Assembly (NCBI GenBank): GCA_033439685.1
Contig: JAUEDM010000004.1
Coordinates: 1,178,001-1,242,000, forward strand
DNA length: 64,000 nt
Direction of reading: 5' to 3'
Source: Apodospora peruviana
Taxonomy: Eukaryota; Ascomycota; Sordariomycetes; Sordariales; Lasiosphaeriaceae
Shown here: positions 63,739 through 64,000 of the stretch, piece after piece
Position numbering within the stretch: the stretch's first letter is position 1
How the letters are laid out: every line of letters starts with the position of its first letter
Notes under the pieces: generated by a model
What the model was told of the DNA's origin: nothing
Databases searched by the model: none
What the model saw: the letters and a program-made list of their open reading frames with translations, nothing else
Made by a program: the position numbers and the translations under genes

Positions 63739-64000
63739 CATGTATAGAGGGATCTTCTGCACGTTTTAATTGCAGATGAATGACGTTTTGTTAATTTGGT
63801 GCCGCTATTTCACTCGCCTAGCTCGCTGCTGTCGGTGCACGCGACGGATGGGTGCTCGGCGTTGGTCTTTCTTGGGTTTCTGGTTTCTTCAAAAGCGGTA
63901 TGAAGCTTATTGATATCCTTTTCACATAAAACGGGACGGTCGGCCATATATATCATTTAATGCGGCGTTCGGGAGGACCTCCAAAGGTGGCTTCTTTTTT
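63739..64000. other. 3' flank of set3-like gene to window end
   Basis: About 260 bp of terminator-side sequence. No further gene start is visible before the window ends. Confidence 0.5.

Noticed and set aside
1..64000. tRNA, 5S rRNA or other structural RNA genes
   Set aside because: Scanned for GGTTCGAATCC-type B boxes and the 5S rRNA core on both strands; no credible candidate found.

Overview
The window is nuclear DNA of a filamentous ascomycete (Pezizomycotina), most likely a sordariomycete. The genes are well separated and carry short spliceosomal introns (about 55-150 nt) with GT donors, CTRAC-like branch sites and YAG acceptors. The protein families are also typical: a fused LeuCD isopropylmalate isomerase, a LaeA-like methyltransferase, a Zn2Cys6 regulator, an Msb2 signalling mucin, Nur1 and the fungal type of frequenin. 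The sequence is moderately GC-rich. I saw no transposon, tRNA, rRNA, CRISPR array or plasmid feature. This is core chromosome rather than an accessory island.

I support 20 protein-coding loci. From left to right they are: the 3' part of an Msb2-like mucin (+); an MFS transporter of the anion:cation symporter family (+); a hypothetical protein with an in-frame TAG (-); the nucleoporin Seh1 (-); the GlcNAc-1-phosphate transferase Alg7 (-); a JmjC/cupin-8 protein (+); a LaeA-like methyltransferase (-); the replication factor Cdc45 (+); the calcium sensor NCS-1 (+); a long-chain acyl-CoA synthetase (-); an Rkm5-like lysine methyltransferase (+); a transglutaminase-like Cyk3-type protein (-); a long F-box protein (+); a Zn2Cys6 regulator (-); Leu1 (-); a 1042-residue hypothetical protein with a C-terminal membrane segment (-); Nur1 (-); V-ATPase subunit F (+); an NPC2/ML lipid transfer protein (-); and a Set3-type PHD/SET protein (+). 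Exon boundaries were worked out by hand from splice signals, reading-frame continuity and family motifs.

The genes are mostly unrelated housekeeping functions: nuclear pore and rim, replication, N-glycosylation, lipid activation and transfer, leucine synthesis, vacuolar acidification and chromatin. I see no metabolic cluster. Several pairs are divergent and share a promoter region (Alg7/JmjC, acyl-CoA synthetase/Rkm5, Nur1/VmaF). Large non-coding stretches lie at 17.1-19.4, 22.1-24.6, 42.1-46.4 and 57.4-60.9 kb.

The most unusual observation is a 3-nucleotide exon (41860-41862, minus strand) in the Zn2Cys6 gene. It lies between two introns with canonical signals, and only its inclusion restores the second cysteine of the zinc cluster. 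Other points of interest are an in-frame TAG inside an otherwise continuous coding frame near 9117, two introns that are stop-free and a multiple of three, and small inverted repeats built on AGGTAGGTA and TACGGA in non-coding DNA.
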